Source: Microbacteriaceae bacterium PS02066 (lineage in GTDB: Bacteria > Actinomycetota > Actinomycetes > Actinomycetales > Microbacteriaceae). From it: a stretch of 55,982 nt of DNA. The notes under the pieces are model-generated. The model saw only the letters and a list, made by a program, of their open reading frames with translations. It ran no database searches and was not told the DNA's origin. Shown here one piece after another: positions 25,552 through 34,121 of this stretch (its first letter is position 1; each line of letters opens with the position of its first letter). A program made the position numbers and the translations under genes. The stretch lies in contig JASCPH010000016.1 in the NCBI GenBank assembly GCA_029959545.1, positions 1 through 55,982 of the forward strand, in the 5' to 3' direction.

Positions 25552-27261
25552 ATGTCGCTCTCCCCCTCGCTGCGGCCTCAGGTCGCACAGATCCGCGACG
25601 CTCAGGATCTCGACGTTCTCATCGTGGGCGGCGGGATCAACGGCATCGCCACGCTCCGCGACCTCTCCCTCCAGGGCGTCAAAGCAGCCCTGGTCGAGCG
25701 CGGGGACTTCGTCTCCGGCGCGTCGAGCGCGTCCAGCCACATGGTGCACGGCGGCGTGCGCTACCTCGAGAACGGCGAGTTCCGCCTCGTGAAGGAAGCG
25801 GTCACCGAGCGCAACGCGCTCCTGAAGACCGCCCCGCACTACGTGCGGCCGCTGCCGACGACGATCCCGATCTTCAAGACGTTCTCGGGAATCCTGTCCG
25901 CGCCCTTCCGGCTGCTGGTCACGCACGGACGCGGCAAGCCCAACGAGCGCGGCGCGCTGCTGATCAAGATCGGCCTCGTGATCTACGACACGTTCTCGCG
26001 CGACGGCGGCTCCGTCCCGCGCCACCGGTTCGTGGGCAAGAAGAAGTCGCTCGCCGACTTCCCCAAGATGAACGAGAGGCTCGCCTACACGGCGACCTAC
26101 TACGACGCTTCCATGCACGACCCGGAACGCCTCGCTCTGGACGTCCTCTCGGACGGCCTCGAGGTCGGCTCGGCGATGGCCGCGAACTACGTGACGGCGA
26201 TCGGCGCCGACGAGAACGGCGTGCTGCTTCGCGACGAGGTCACCGGAACCGAGTTCTCCGTGGCGGCCAAGGTCGTCCTGAACACGTCGGGGCCGTGGAC
26301 CGACCTGACCAACGCGGCACTCGGAACCCCGACCCGCTACATGGGGGGCACGAAGGGCTCGCACATCGTGCTCGACAACCCGGAGCTGCTGGCAGCCACC
26401 CGCGGTCGGGAGATCTTCTTCGAGCACTCGGACGGGCGCATCGTGCTGATCTACCCGCTCAAGGGCCGCGTCCTGGTGGGCACCACCGACATCGACGCCG
26501 ACCCCTCCAAGAAGGTCACCTGCACGGACGACGAGATCCAGTACTTCTTCGACCTCGTGCGACACGTCTTCCCGACGATCGAGGTCAACCGGTCTCAGAT
26601 CGTCTACACCTTCTCCGGCATCCGTCCCCTCCCGCGTCACGATGACACGGCTCCCGGCTTCGTGTCCCGCGACTACCGGATCGTCGACGGCACGCTGGGC
26701 AAGACCCCGACGCTCAGCCTGGTCGGCGGCAAGTGGACGACATTCCGCGCGCTGGCGGAGCATCTCAGCACCCGCGCGCTCGAGAAGCTGGGCCGCACGC
26801 ACCGCGTGAGCACGCAGGGCCTGGCGATCGGCGGCGGCAAGGGCTACCCGATGACCCCGGAAGCCCGCCGCACGTGGGTCGCCGAGCGCAGCGGACGTCA
26901 CTCCGCATCCCTCGTGCACAGCCTGCTGGACCGCTACGGCACGCGCGCCGAAGCCGTCCTCGCCGACCTCCCGGCACAGCCGACCGAGCTCGAGCACGCG
27001 CACGGCTACTTCCGCGAAGAACTCGCCTATCTCGCACGCACCGAGCAGGTCGTGCACCTCATCGACCTGCTGCTGCGCCGCACCGACATGGCCTTCGTGG
27101 GCGGGCTGAGCACGGCCACCCTCCAGGAGGCCGCCGAGGCGATCGCCGAACCGCTCGGTTGGGACGATGCCCGGGTGAGCGAGGAGATCACTCACGCCAC
27201 CCAGATCCTTCGGGATGACCACCGTATCGACCTCGCCGAGGGCGGTCGGTTGGCTTCCTGA
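25552..27261 (+). CDS. glpD: Aerobic glycerol-3-phosphate dehydrogenase (FAD, membrane-associated)
   Basis: A 569-residue flavoenzyme oxidising glycerol 3-phosphate to DHAP and passing electrons to the quinone pool. The N-terminal FAD-binding fold has VLIVGGGINGIATLRDLSLQG with the following acidic LVERGDF, then SSASSHMVHGGVRYLE. The C-terminal region (about 400-569) is the helical GlpD cap domain. The ATG at 25552 is chosen at the family N-terminus (DVLIVGGG at residue about 20); a GAAAGG element lies about 11 nt upstream. First gene of glpD-glpF-glpK. Confidence 0.95.
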   Translation: MSLSPSLRPQVAQIRDAQDLDVLIVGGGINGIATLRDLSLQGVKAALVERGDFVSGASSASSHMVHGGVRYLENGEFRLVKEAVTERNALLKTAPHYVRPLPTTIPIFKTFSGILSAPFRLLVTHGRGKPNERGALLIKIGLVIYDTFSRDGGSVPRHRFVGKKKSLADFPKMNERLAYTATYYDASMHDPERLALDVLSDGLEVGSAMAANYVTAIGADENGVLLRDEVTGTEFSVAAKVVLNTSGPWTDLTNAALGTPTRYMGGTKGSHIVLDNPELLAATRGREIFFEHSDGRIVLIYPLKGRVLVGTTDIDADPSKKVTCTDDEIQYFFDLVRHVFPTIEVNRSQIVYTFSGIRPLPRHDDTAPGFVSRDYRIVDGTLGKTPTLSLVGGKWTTFRALAEHLSTRALEKLGRTHRVSTQGLAIGGGKGYPMTPEARRTWVAERSGRHSASLVHSLLDRYGTRAEAVLADLPAQPTELEHAHGYFREELAYLARTEQVVHLIDLLLRRTDMAFVGGLSTATLQEAAEAIAEPLGWDDARVSEEITHATQILRDDHRIDLAEGGRLAS

Positions 27262-27267
27262 GAGAAC

Positions 27268-27299
27268 GTGCGGGCGCGTCCTCTGGCGCGCGCCCGCAC
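27268..27299 (+). terminator. Stem-loop between glpD and glpF
   Basis: GTGCGGGCGCG (27268-27278) pairs perfectly with CGCGCCCGCAC (27289-27299) over a 10-nt loop. No U tract follows. It may partly terminate or protect the glpD message; a TAGTTT -10-like hexamer at about 27308-27313 could start a separate glpF transcript. Confidence 0.5.
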
Positions 27300-27381
27300 A
27301 CCCGCTCTAGTTTCGGAGCAACCCGATATCCCGCCGCACGAAGGGGCGACAGGCGGGCATCACTGAAAGGTCAATGTAGAC

Positions 27382-28140
27382 ATGAACGAAGTCAATCTCG
27401 GTTTGTACTTCCTCTCCGAAACCGTGGGAACGGCGATGCTGCTGTTGCTCGGTTGCGGTGTGGTTGCGAACGTCGCTCTGACGAAGACGAAGGGCAACGG
27501 TGGCGGGGTCCTCCTCGTCAACTGGGGCTGGGGTCTCGCGGTCTTCGCCGGTGTGATCGTCTCGGCGTACTCCGGTGCACAGCTGAACCCGGCCGTGTCC
27601 ATCGGTCTTCTCGTCCGCGGCGACATCAGCGTCACCCAGTTCGGTATCGCCGTGCTCGCCCAGATGCTGGGTGCCATCATCGGCGCCGTCCTGTGCTGGG
27701 TCGCCTACAAGCAGCACTTCGACGACGAGCCCGACCCGGCGAACAAGCTCGGCGTCTTCTCCACGGGGCCGGCGATCCGCTCGTACGGCTGGAACCTCAT
27801 GACGGAGATCATCGCGACGTTCGTGCTGGTGTTCGTGATCTTCGGATTCCGTGACTACGGTGTCGCCGACATCGGCGTTCCCGGAGGCCTCGGTGGCCTC
27901 GCCGCCGTGCCGGTCGCGCTGCTCGTGGTCGGCATCGGCGCCTCCCTCGGTGGCCCGACCGGATACGCCATCAACCCGGCCCGCGACCTGGGTCCGCGCA
28001 TCGCCCACGCCATCCTGCCGATCAAGGGCAAGGGCTCCAGCGACTGGTCCTACTCGTGGGTCCCGGTCGTCGGCCCTCTCATCGGTGGCACCCTCGCCGG
28101 TCTGCTCGCCCCGCTCCTGCTGGGCTTCGTCGCCGCCTGA
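27382..28140 (+). CDS. glpF: Glycerol uptake facilitator (aquaglyceroporin)
   Basis: A 252-residue MIP-family channel with six membrane helices and two half-helices carrying the NPA motifs: LNPAVS (about residue 70) and INPARD (about 200). The Asp after the second NPAR is typical of glycerol-conducting rather than water-only channels. The C-terminal half reads GGLGGLAAVPVALLVVGIGASLGGPTGYAINPARDLGPR. The ATG at 27382 is preceded by GAAAGG about 10 nt upstream, the same arrangement as glpD and cysK. Followed by glpK. Confidence 0.95.
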   Translation: MNEVNLGLYFLSETVGTAMLLLLGCGVVANVALTKTKGNGGGVLLVNWGWGLAVFAGVIVSAYSGAQLNPAVSIGLLVRGDISVTQFGIAVLAQMLGAIIGAVLCWVAYKQHFDDEPDPANKLGVFSTGPAIRSYGWNLMTEIIATFVLVFVIFGFRDYGVADIGVPGGLGGLAAVPVALLVVGIGASLGGPTGYAINPARDLGPRIAHAILPIKGKGSSDWSYSWVPVVGPLIGGTLAGLLAPLLLGFVAA

Positions 28141-28155
28141 TCCGATCCATTCCCG

Positions 28156-28185
28156 GGTGGGCGGCGCCACCGCGCGTCGCCCACC
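28156..28185 (+). terminator. Stem-loop in the glpF-glpK gap
   Basis: GGTGGGCG (28156-28163) pairs with CGCCCACC (28178-28185) across a 14-nt loop, 15 nt after the glpF stop. There is no U tract, so it could be an mRNA-processing or stabilising hairpin instead of a terminator. Confidence 0.4.
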
Positions 28186-28224
28186 TCCCCACCATCCGAA
28201 CCAATAGACAAGGAAGTCCATCCA

Positions 28225-29736
28225 ATGGCTGACTACGTCCTCGCCATCGACCAGGGAACCACCTCCACACGCGCGATGATCTTCGACCGCAAGGGAAGCG
28301 TGATCTCCGTCGGGCAGAAGGAGCACGAGCAGATCTTCCCGAAGGCGGGCTGGGTCGAGCACGACCCCGCTGAGATCTGGCACAACACCCAGGAGGTCAT
28401 CGGCCTCGCCCTGAGCCGTGCCGACATCACGCGTCACGACATCGCCGCGATCGGCATCACCAACCAGCGTGAGACCGCGGTGGTCTGGGACAAGAACACC
28501 GGAAAGCCCGTCTACAACGCCATCGTCTGGCAGGACACCCGCACGCAGCCGATCGTCGATCGCCTCGCCGACGGTGACACCGACCGGTACAAGGACATCG
28601 TGGGCCTGCCTCTGGCGACCTACTTCTCCGGCACCAAGATCGTGTGGATCCTCGAGAACGTCGAGGGTGCGCGCGAGAAGGCGGAGGCGGGTGACCTCCT
28701 CTTCGGCACGACCGACACGTGGGTGCTCTGGAACCTCACCGGCGGTATCGAGGGCGGCGTGCACGCGACGGACGTCACCAACGCCAGCCGCACGCTGTTC
28801 ATGGACCTCGAAACGCTGCAGTGGCGCGACGACATCCTCGCCGACTTCGGTGTGCCGCGCTCGATGATGCCGGAGATCCGCTCCTCGTCCGAGGTCTACG
28901 GCAACGCCGAGTCGTCGTCGCTGCTGCGCGAGACCCCGGTCGCCGGCATCCTCGGCGACCAGCAGGCCGCGACCTTCGGTCAGGCGGCGTACGACCCGGG
29001 TGAGAGCAAGAACACGTACGGCACCGGCAACTTCCTCATCTTCCAAACGGGCGAGGAGATCGTCCGCTCCAAGAACGGTCTGCTGACGACCCTGGGCTAC
29101 AAGCTCGGCGACAGCCCGGCGCACTACGCCCTCGAAGGCTCGATCGCGGTCACCGGATCCCTCATCCAGTGGCTGCGCGACCAGCTCGGCATCATCTCGT
29201 CAGCACCTGAGGTCGAGAAGCTCGCCGAGAGCGTCGACGACAACGGCGGCGTGTACTTCGTGCCGGCGTTCTCGGGGCTGTTCGCCCCGTACTGGCGCCC
29301 GGACGCCCGCGGCGCGATCGTCGGTATGACCCGCTACGTCAATAAGGGTCACATCGCCCGCGCCGCGCTCGAGGCGACGGCCTTCCAGTCGCGCGAGGTG
29401 CTCGACGCGGTCAACGCCGATTCCGGCGTCGATCTCACCGAGCTGAAGGTCGACGGCGGCATGACGGCGAACGACGCGCTCATGCAGTTCCAGGCCGACA
29501 TCCTGGGCGTGCCCGTCGTTCGACCCGTCGTCGCCGAGACCACGGCTCTGGGCGCCGCGTACGCCGCGGGCCTGGCCGTCGGCTTCTGGGACAACCTCGA
29601 CGACCTCCGCGCCAACTGGCAGGAGGACAAGCGCTGGGAGCCGAACATGGACCCCGAGGAGCGCGACCGTCAGCTGCGCCTGTGGAAGAAGGCCGTCACC
29701 AAGTCCATGGACTGGGTCGACGACGACGTGCGCTGA
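28225..29736 (+). CDS. glpK: Glycerol kinase
   Basis: A 503-residue FGGY-family kinase that phosphorylates glycerol to glycerol 3-phosphate with ATP. It begins [18 protein letters not shown], the phosphate-1 motif, with [27 protein letters not shown] and [15 protein letters not shown] in the N-terminal domain. [19 protein letters not shown] and the C-terminal signature [24 protein letters not shown] follow. The ATG at 28225 follows AAGGAAG. Last gene of the glp group, closed by a strong hairpin. Confidence 0.97.
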   Translation: MADYVLAIDQGTTSTRAMIFDRKGSVISVGQKEHEQIFPKAGWVEHDPAEIWHNTQEVIGLALSRADITRHDIAAIGITNQRETAVVWDKNTGKPVYNAIVWQDTRTQPIVDRLADGDTDRYKDIVGLPLATYFSGTKIVWILENVEGAREKAEAGDLLFGTTDTWVLWNLTGGIEGGVHATDVTNASRTLFMDLETLQWRDDILADFGVPRSMMPEIRSSSEVYGNAESSSLLRETPVAGILGDQQAATFGQAAYDPGESKNTYGTGNFLIFQTGEEIVRSKNGLLTTLGYKLGDSPAHYALEGSIAVTGSLIQWLRDQLGIISSAPEVEKLAESVDDNGGVYFVPAFSGLFAPYWRPDARGAIVGMTRYVNKGHIARAALEATAFQSREVLDAVNADSGVDLTELKVDGGMTANDALMQFQADILGVPVVRPVVAETTALGAAYAAGLAVGFWDNLDDLRANWQEDKRWEPNMDPEERDRQLRLWKKAVTKSMDWVDDDVR

Positions 29737-29750
29737 TCCTCGCTACGAAC

Positions 29751-29785
29751 AGACGCCCCGCGGGTTGCGAACCCGCGGGGCGTCT
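29751..29785. terminator. Strong bidirectional terminator between glpK and the OsmC gene
   Basis: AGACGCCCCGCGGGTT (29751-29766), loop GCG, AACCCGCGGGGCGTCT (29770-29785): a perfect 16-bp stem between two convergent genes. The longest uninterrupted hairpin I noticed in the window. Confidence 0.85.
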
Positions 29786-29803
29786 CGTCATTCCGTCCGG
29801 CAC

Positions 29804-30277
29804 TCAGGCGGCTGCGGTGACCTGCGCCTGATGACGCACGGGGAAGTTCACCGAGTTCGCGATGAAGCACCACTCGTGGGCGGTGGCGTGCGCGGCCTCG
29901 GCGGCCGGGATCATCGCCGCGTCGGCCACGACCACGCGAGGCATCAGCAGCACATCGGTGAAGCGCCCCGCCCCCGACCCGTCGTCGACCATCGTGCCCT
30001 CGGCCGCATCCTCATATGAGACGACGACCACACCGGCGACGACGCACGCGTGCAGGTACGACAGCAGATGGCACTGGCTGAGGGCGGCGAGCAGCATGTC
30101 CTCCGGATTCCAGCGCTCCGGGTCGCCTCGGAACGGCTTGTCGGCGGAGCCCAGCAACTCCGGCTTGCCGTCGATCGTCACAGTGACGTCGCGGTCGTAG
30201 TCGCGGTAGCCGCTCGTTCCGGTACCGCGGTTGCCGGTCCAGAGCGCGTTCAGGCGGTAGTTGTGGGTGCCAGGCAT
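29804..30277 (-). CDS. OsmC-family protein
   Basis: A 157-residue member of the OsmC/Ohr fold. The two conserved cysteines are in LLAALSQCHLLSYLH and HEWCFIANSVNFPV, with RWNPEDML before the first and the Arg-containing N-terminal strand SGYRDYDRD. OsmC proteins reduce organic hydroperoxides or are redox-reactive thiol proteins; the exact subfamily (YhfA-like versus OsmC) is not certain. The ATG at 30275-30277 is the natural family start; the frame is open 63 codons further but that part is shadow sequence of the neighbouring gene. Divergent from the asparaginase with 47 bp between start codons. Confidence 0.85.
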   Translation of the reverse strand: MPGTHNYRLNALWTGNRGTGTSGYRDYDRDVTVTIDGKPELLGSADKPFRGDPERWNPEDMLLAALSQCHLLSYLHACVVAGVVVVSYEDAAEGTMVDDGSGAGRFTDVLLMPRVVVADAAMIPAAEAAHATAHEWCFIANSVNFPVRHQAQVTAAA

Positions 30278-30283
30278 GGGCAC

Positions 30284-30289
30284 AGTCTG
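30284..30289 (-). promoter_or_regulatory. Candidate leaderless -10 of the OsmC gene
   Basis: CAGACT on the minus strand, then GTGCCC and the ATG at 30277. It differs from TANNNT only at the first base. Interlocked with the asparaginase promoter. Confidence 0.4.
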
Positions 30290-30312
30290 CCATGGCGGAT
30301 GCGGGCGCCGAC

Positions 30313-30318
30313 TACGCT
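30313..30318 (+). promoter_or_regulatory. Leaderless -10 element of the asparaginase gene
   Basis: TACGCT, then GAGAGG and the ATG at 30325. The GAGAGG touches the start codon and is too close to serve as a Shine-Dalgarno. The amidase gene at 51714 has the same TACGCT with 6-nt spacing. Confidence 0.6.
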
Positions 30319-30324
30319 GAGAGG

Positions 30325-31314
30325 ATGCCCGAGACGTTCTCCGCCACCGCCGCCGTCGAGCTCGCCGTCGTGGAACGCAGCGGGTTCGTCGAGTCCCGCC
30401 ACACCGGCTCCGCGGTGGTCCTCGCGCCCGATGGCACCGTGCTCGCCACCCATGGAGACCCCGCATCCGCCGTGCTGCCGCGCTCCACCCTCAAGCCGCT
30501 GCAGGCCCTCGCGTGCGTGACCGCCGGGGCTCGGCTGGAAGGTGAGCGGCTCGGCCTCGCCACCGCCAGCCACGCGGGAACCGAGCGGCACGTCACCGTG
30601 GTGCGCTCCATCCTGGAGGAAGCGGGCTGCACCGAGGACGACCTCGGATGCCCGCCGGCCTGGCCCGCCGACACGGCCACCCGCGACGAGATGGTGCGCG
30701 ATCACGCGACGCGCTCCCGCATCCGGATGAACTGCTCCGGCAAGCACGCAGCGATGCTGCTCGCCTGCCGCGCGACCGGCTGGGACACCGACGGCTACCT
30801 GGATCCGACACACCCCCTGCAGCAGCACATCCGTGAGGTCGTGGAGCGCCTGACCGGCGAACGCCCGCAGGCCATGGCGGTCGACGGATGCGGGGCTCCC
30901 GTTCCCGCACTGACGCTCACCGGACTCGCTCGTGCCCTGCATCGCATGGGAACGTCCTCGGAGCGCTCACCGTTCGCCCTGCATCGCAGCGCCGCGACGC
31001 TCATGAGCGCCGTCCGGGAGAACCCGTGGACGGTCGATGGCCCGGGCCGCCCGGACACCGTGATCATCGAGCGCACCGGCATCTTCACGAAGACGGGCGC
31101 CGAAGGGCTCGTCGTCATGGTGGCCCCGGACGGGACCACGGCGGCGGTGAAGATGCTCGACGGCTCCTCACGCGCCACCGCGACGGTGGGGCTGCGTCTG
31201 CTCGAGCGCGCGGGCGCGCTCGCGACGTCCGAGGCGGATGGGGCGCGCCGCGACCTCTCCCTCGCCGTTCACGGCGGGGACGCGATCGTCGGCGTCATCC
31301 GCCCGACGGTGTGA
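30325..31314 (+). CDS. L-asparaginase (actinobacterial/Rhizobium type II, PF06089-like)
   Basis: A 329-residue asparaginase of the family unrelated to E. coli AnsA/B. It starts FSATAAVELAVVERSGFVESRHTG. The Ser-Lys type active-site segments STLKPLQALA, ASHAGTERHV and MNCSGKHAAML are characteristic, followed by GCGAPVPALTL and the C-terminal RTGIFTKTGAEG. It hydrolyses asparagine to aspartate and ammonia. The ATG at 30325 is selected by the leaderless -10 geometry; an in-frame ATG at 30292 lies upstream of that promoter. Its 3' end overlaps the convergent dehydrogenase gene by 20 bp. Confidence 0.85.
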   Translation: MPETFSATAAVELAVVERSGFVESRHTGSAVVLAPDGTVLATHGDPASAVLPRSTLKPLQALACVTAGARLEGERLGLATASHAGTERHVTVVRSILEEAGCTEDDLGCPPAWPADTATRDEMVRDHATRSRIRMNCSGKHAAMLLACRATGWDTDGYLDPTHPLQQHIREVVERLTGERPQAMAVDGCGAPVPALTLTGLARALHRMGTSSERSPFALHRSAATLMSAVRENPWTVDGPGRPDTVIIERTGIFTKTGAEGLVVMVAPDGTTAAVKMLDGSSRATATVGLRLLERAGALATSEADGARRDLSLAVHGGDAIVGVIRPTV

Positions 31315-32536
31315 TCTCCTTCTCCACCATCCCCCACGGCGAGCCGTAGCCCGCGGGTGCGGGCTCGGCCAGCAGGTCGAGGAACGGCCTCGCGTCGAAC
31401 GCCTCCGGGCCGAGCACTCCCTCCCCCGCCCAGTCCCCCCGCGCCAGGAGTTCCAGGGCAACGACCGGATTGATCGCGGTCTGCCAGACGACGGCCTGCG
31501 AATTGTCCTGGCGCATGGTCTGCTCGTTGTCCGCCACGTGGTACAGGTAGGTCGATCGTGGTCTGCCGTCCTTGCCGGTGCCGCGCACCCACACTCCCGC
31601 GCAAGTCTTTCCGGTCATGCGGTCGCCGAGAGTCGCAGGGTCGGGAAGCGCCGCCGCCACGACATCGCGCGGAGAGACTCGGACACCCTTGACGGTCACA
31701 GGGTCGGTGCGGTCGAGTCCCGTCTTGTGCAGCACCTGCAGCACCTGGATGAACTCGTCGCCCAGGCCGTACTTGAACGTGACGCGCTTCGCATTCGTCC
31801 AGCGCGGCATGAGGAGGACCTCCTCGTGCTCCACGTTCACACACTCCACCGGCCCGATCCCCTCGGGGAAGTCGAAGACCTCGGGCTCCGAGAACGGAGC
31901 GGTCGTGTACCAGCCTCGGTCCTTCTCGTAGATCACCGGGGGGTTCAGACACTCCTCGATCGTGGTCCAGATGGAGAACGAGGGGGCGAAGTCGTAGCCC
32001 TCGACCACGAGGTTCGCACCGTCGCGCACGCCGAGCTCGTCGATCTCATCGAACATTTCGTCCTGCGCGTAGCGAGCGAACACGTCCGACAGCCCGGGCT
32101 CGACCCCGATACCCACGAGCGCCAGTCGCCCCGCCTGGCGCCATTTCTCGGCGGCAGCGAACTGCTCGTCGCCGAGCTTGACACCCGGCAGTTCGTAGGG
32201 CTTCTCCGGGTGCGGCTTCGACAGGCTCATCGCCATGTCGAGGTAGGTGGCGCCGGCATCGAAGACGCCCGTGAAGATCGGCATCACGAAGCGGGGGTCC
32301 ACCGCGTTGAGCACGTGCGTGGCGCCGCTCTCGCGCACGAGGGCCGCGACCGATGCTGCATCCGAGGCGTCCACCTGGGCGGCGCTGAAGCGGGGGTCGC
32401 CGAGTTCGGCGACGAGCGCCTCGGGCCTGGCCGGATCGTAGTCGGCGATGACGACCGCCTCGAAGAAGTCGCGACGGACGGCGATGCGGGCCGCGGCGGA
32501 GCCGACGCCGCCGGCGCCGACGATGAGGATGCGCAT
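31295..32536 (-). CDS. Saccharopine dehydrogenase-like oxidoreductase
   Basis: A 413-residue NAD(P)-dependent enzyme. It opens with the Rossmann motif RILIVGAGGVGSAAARIA and the acidic end of the second strand (IADYDPAR). The family includes saccharopine dehydrogenase, lysine 6-dehydrogenase and carboxynorspermidine dehydrogenase. The segments VDPRFVMPIFTGVFDAGATYLDMAMS and GIGVEPGLSDVFARYA are typical of the last two. It probably acts on an amino acid or polyamine precursor. The ATG at 32534-32536 follows AGGAGA, and it lies 14 nt downstream of the permease gene, so transporter and enzyme should share a substrate pathway. Confidence 0.75.
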   Translation of the reverse strand: MRILIVGAGGVGSAAARIAVRRDFFEAVVIADYDPARPEALVAELGDPRFSAAQVDASDAASVAALVRESGATHVLNAVDPRFVMPIFTGVFDAGATYLDMAMSLSKPHPEKPYELPGVKLGDEQFAAAEKWRQAGRLALVGIGVEPGLSDVFARYAQDEMFDEIDELGVRDGANLVVEGYDFAPSFSIWTTIEECLNPPVIYEKDRGWYTTAPFSEPEVFDFPEGIGPVECVNVEHEEVLLMPRWTNAKRVTFKYGLGDEFIQVLQVLHKTGLDRTDPVTVKGVRVSPRDVVAAALPDPATLGDRMTGKTCAGVWVRGTGKDGRPRSTYLYHVADNEQTMRQDNSQAVVWQTAINPVVALELLARGDWAGEGVLGPEAFDARPFLDLLAEPAPAGYGSPWGMVEKEITPSGG

Positions 32537-32550
32537 GTCGTTCTCCTGTG

Positions 32551-34089
32551 TCAGATCAGGCCGCCGTCGACCGAACGTCCGTAGTCGCCTTCATCCGGGA
32601 CGAGGACCTCGGTGTCTCGGTTGAGGCTCTCGCCCCGGAAGAACCTCTTCGAGCGCGGGAAGAGGAACCACACGAACATCAGCACGACGCCGACGGCGAG
32701 CGCGCCGATCCCGATGACGAAGGTGCCGCCGATCCCGAACAGGACCGTGTAGCCGTAGTCGACGTCCCACATGTCGATCGCCGACTGGATGAACGCGTAG
32801 GTCAGCATCAGGGCTCCAAGCAGCGGCAGCAGTCCCTTGACCACGAACGCCCCCGCCGAGCGGAAGAGTTCTGCGCGGAAGTAACAGACGCACGCGTATC
32901 CGGTGATGGCGTAGTAGAAGGCGATCGCCAGGCCGAGGGAGAGGATCGAGTCCTGCAGGATGTTGTCGCTGATGAGCGACATCCCCACGTAGTACACGAC
33001 GGCGACCACGCCCATCACCAGCGTCGAGAACGACGGCGTGCGATAGACCGGATGCACGTCCTTGAACCGTGCGGGAAGCGCGCGGTAGACGCCCATCGCG
33101 AGCGTGCCGCGCGCCGTCGGGAGGATGGTGGTCTGCGTCGACGACACGGCCGAGATGAGCACCGCGATCACGAGCACCCATCCGAAGGGGCCGAGCAGGC
33201 CGTCCTTGATGGCGAGGAAGAAGTCGTCGGCGTTGCTCTCGTTGCCCAGTCCCACGCCGTCCTCGCCCAGGCCCGCGTACATCATGGCCGCGATCGTCAC
33301 CGAGACGTAGGTCACGAGCAGGATGACCGTCGTGAGCAGCGCGGCGCGGCCTGGCGTGCGCTTGGGGTCTTTGGTCTCCTCGTTCAGGGCGAGACAGGTG
33401 TCCCATCCCCAGTAGATGAACAGGGCCAGCAGCACCGCCTCGGTGAAGCCGCTCCAGTCCGCGAATCCGAAGGGATTGAGCCACGAGATGTCGAACGGGG
33501 TCGGGTTCGGAGCCGCGCCTGCGAAGAACTGCCAGAGCGCCGCGACGACGAAGATCGCGAGTGCGAGGTACTGGATGGCGAGCAGGATGTTCTGGATGCG
33601 TTCGCCGATCTCGACGCCGCGCCAACTCACCCAGGTCATCGCGGCGATGAACGCGACGGCGACCAGCAGGATGCGCCAGTCGTTGTTCTCGAACTCGAGA
33701 CCGAACAGTGCCCAGAAGTAGATCGAGGCGATCTGGGCGAGGTTGGCCAGCACCACCATCCCGGCGACGGCCACACCCCACCCGCCCATCCAGCCCACCC
33801 AGGGGCCGAACGCTTTGGTCCCCCACGTGAAGGTCGTCCCGCAATCGGGAACCGCCCGATTCAGCTCGCGGTAGGCGAACGCGATGAACAGCATGGGAAC
33901 GAAGGCGATGACGAACGCGATGGGCGCCTGGGCGCCCACGGCGAGGACGACGAAGCCGAGCGTCGCCACGAGCGAATACACCGGCGCCGTGGACGCGAGC
34001 CCGATGACGGTCGAGCCCCAGAGCCCCAGCGTTCCCGCCGCCAGCCCCTTCCCGTCCGGGCGCTGCAGGCGGATGGGGGTGGTTGTCAT
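32551..34089 (-). CDS. APC-superfamily amino acid/polyamine permease
   Basis: A 512-residue transporter with about 12 membrane helices. The N-terminal LGLWGSTVIGLASTAPVYSLVATLG and the ELNRAVPDCGTTFTWGTKAFG segment after helix 2 are APC features, as is NEETKDPKRTPGRAALLTT. It probably imports an amino acid or polyamine for the dehydrogenase encoded next. Both termini are cytoplasmic and the C-terminal tail is charged (RSKRFFRGESLNRDTEV). The ATG at 34087-34089 has a TAACGT -10 exactly 6 nt upstream and no Shine-Dalgarno. Confidence 0.88.
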   Translation of the reverse strand: MTTTPIRLQRPDGKGLAAGTLGLWGSTVIGLASTAPVYSLVATLGFVVLAVGAQAPIAFVIAFVPMLFIAFAYRELNRAVPDCGTTFTWGTKAFGPWVGWMGGWGVAVAGMVVLANLAQIASIYFWALFGLEFENNDWRILLVAVAFIAAMTWVSWRGVEIGERIQNILLAIQYLALAIFVVAALWQFFAGAAPNPTPFDISWLNPFGFADWSGFTEAVLLALFIYWGWDTCLALNEETKDPKRTPGRAALLTTVILLVTYVSVTIAAMMYAGLGEDGVGLGNESNADDFFLAIKDGLLGPFGWVLVIAVLISAVSSTQTTILPTARGTLAMGVYRALPARFKDVHPVYRTPSFSTLVMGVVAVVYYVGMSLISDNILQDSILSLGLAIAFYYAITGYACVCYFRAELFRSAGAFVVKGLLPLLGALMLTYAFIQSAIDMWDVDYGYTVLFGIGGTFVIGIGALAVGVVLMFVWFLFPRSKRFFRGESLNRDTEVLVPDEGDYGRSVDGGLI

Positions 34090-34095
34090 GCCCAG

Positions 34096-34101
34096 ACGTT
34101 A
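34096..34101 (-). promoter_or_regulatory. Leaderless -10 element of the permease-dehydrogenase operon
   Basis: TAACGT on the minus strand, then CTGGGC and the ATG at 34089. It lies in the 32-bp gap after the FtsK/SpoIIIE gene, so this operon has its own promoter. Confidence 0.6.
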
Positions 34102-34121
34102 GGGGTCGGATCCATCGGCGG

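Noticed and set aside
27307..29124. A 605-codon minus-strand frame opposite glpF and glpK
   Set aside because: Shadow of two clear genes; Asp/Arg/Gly-rich without domain motifs.
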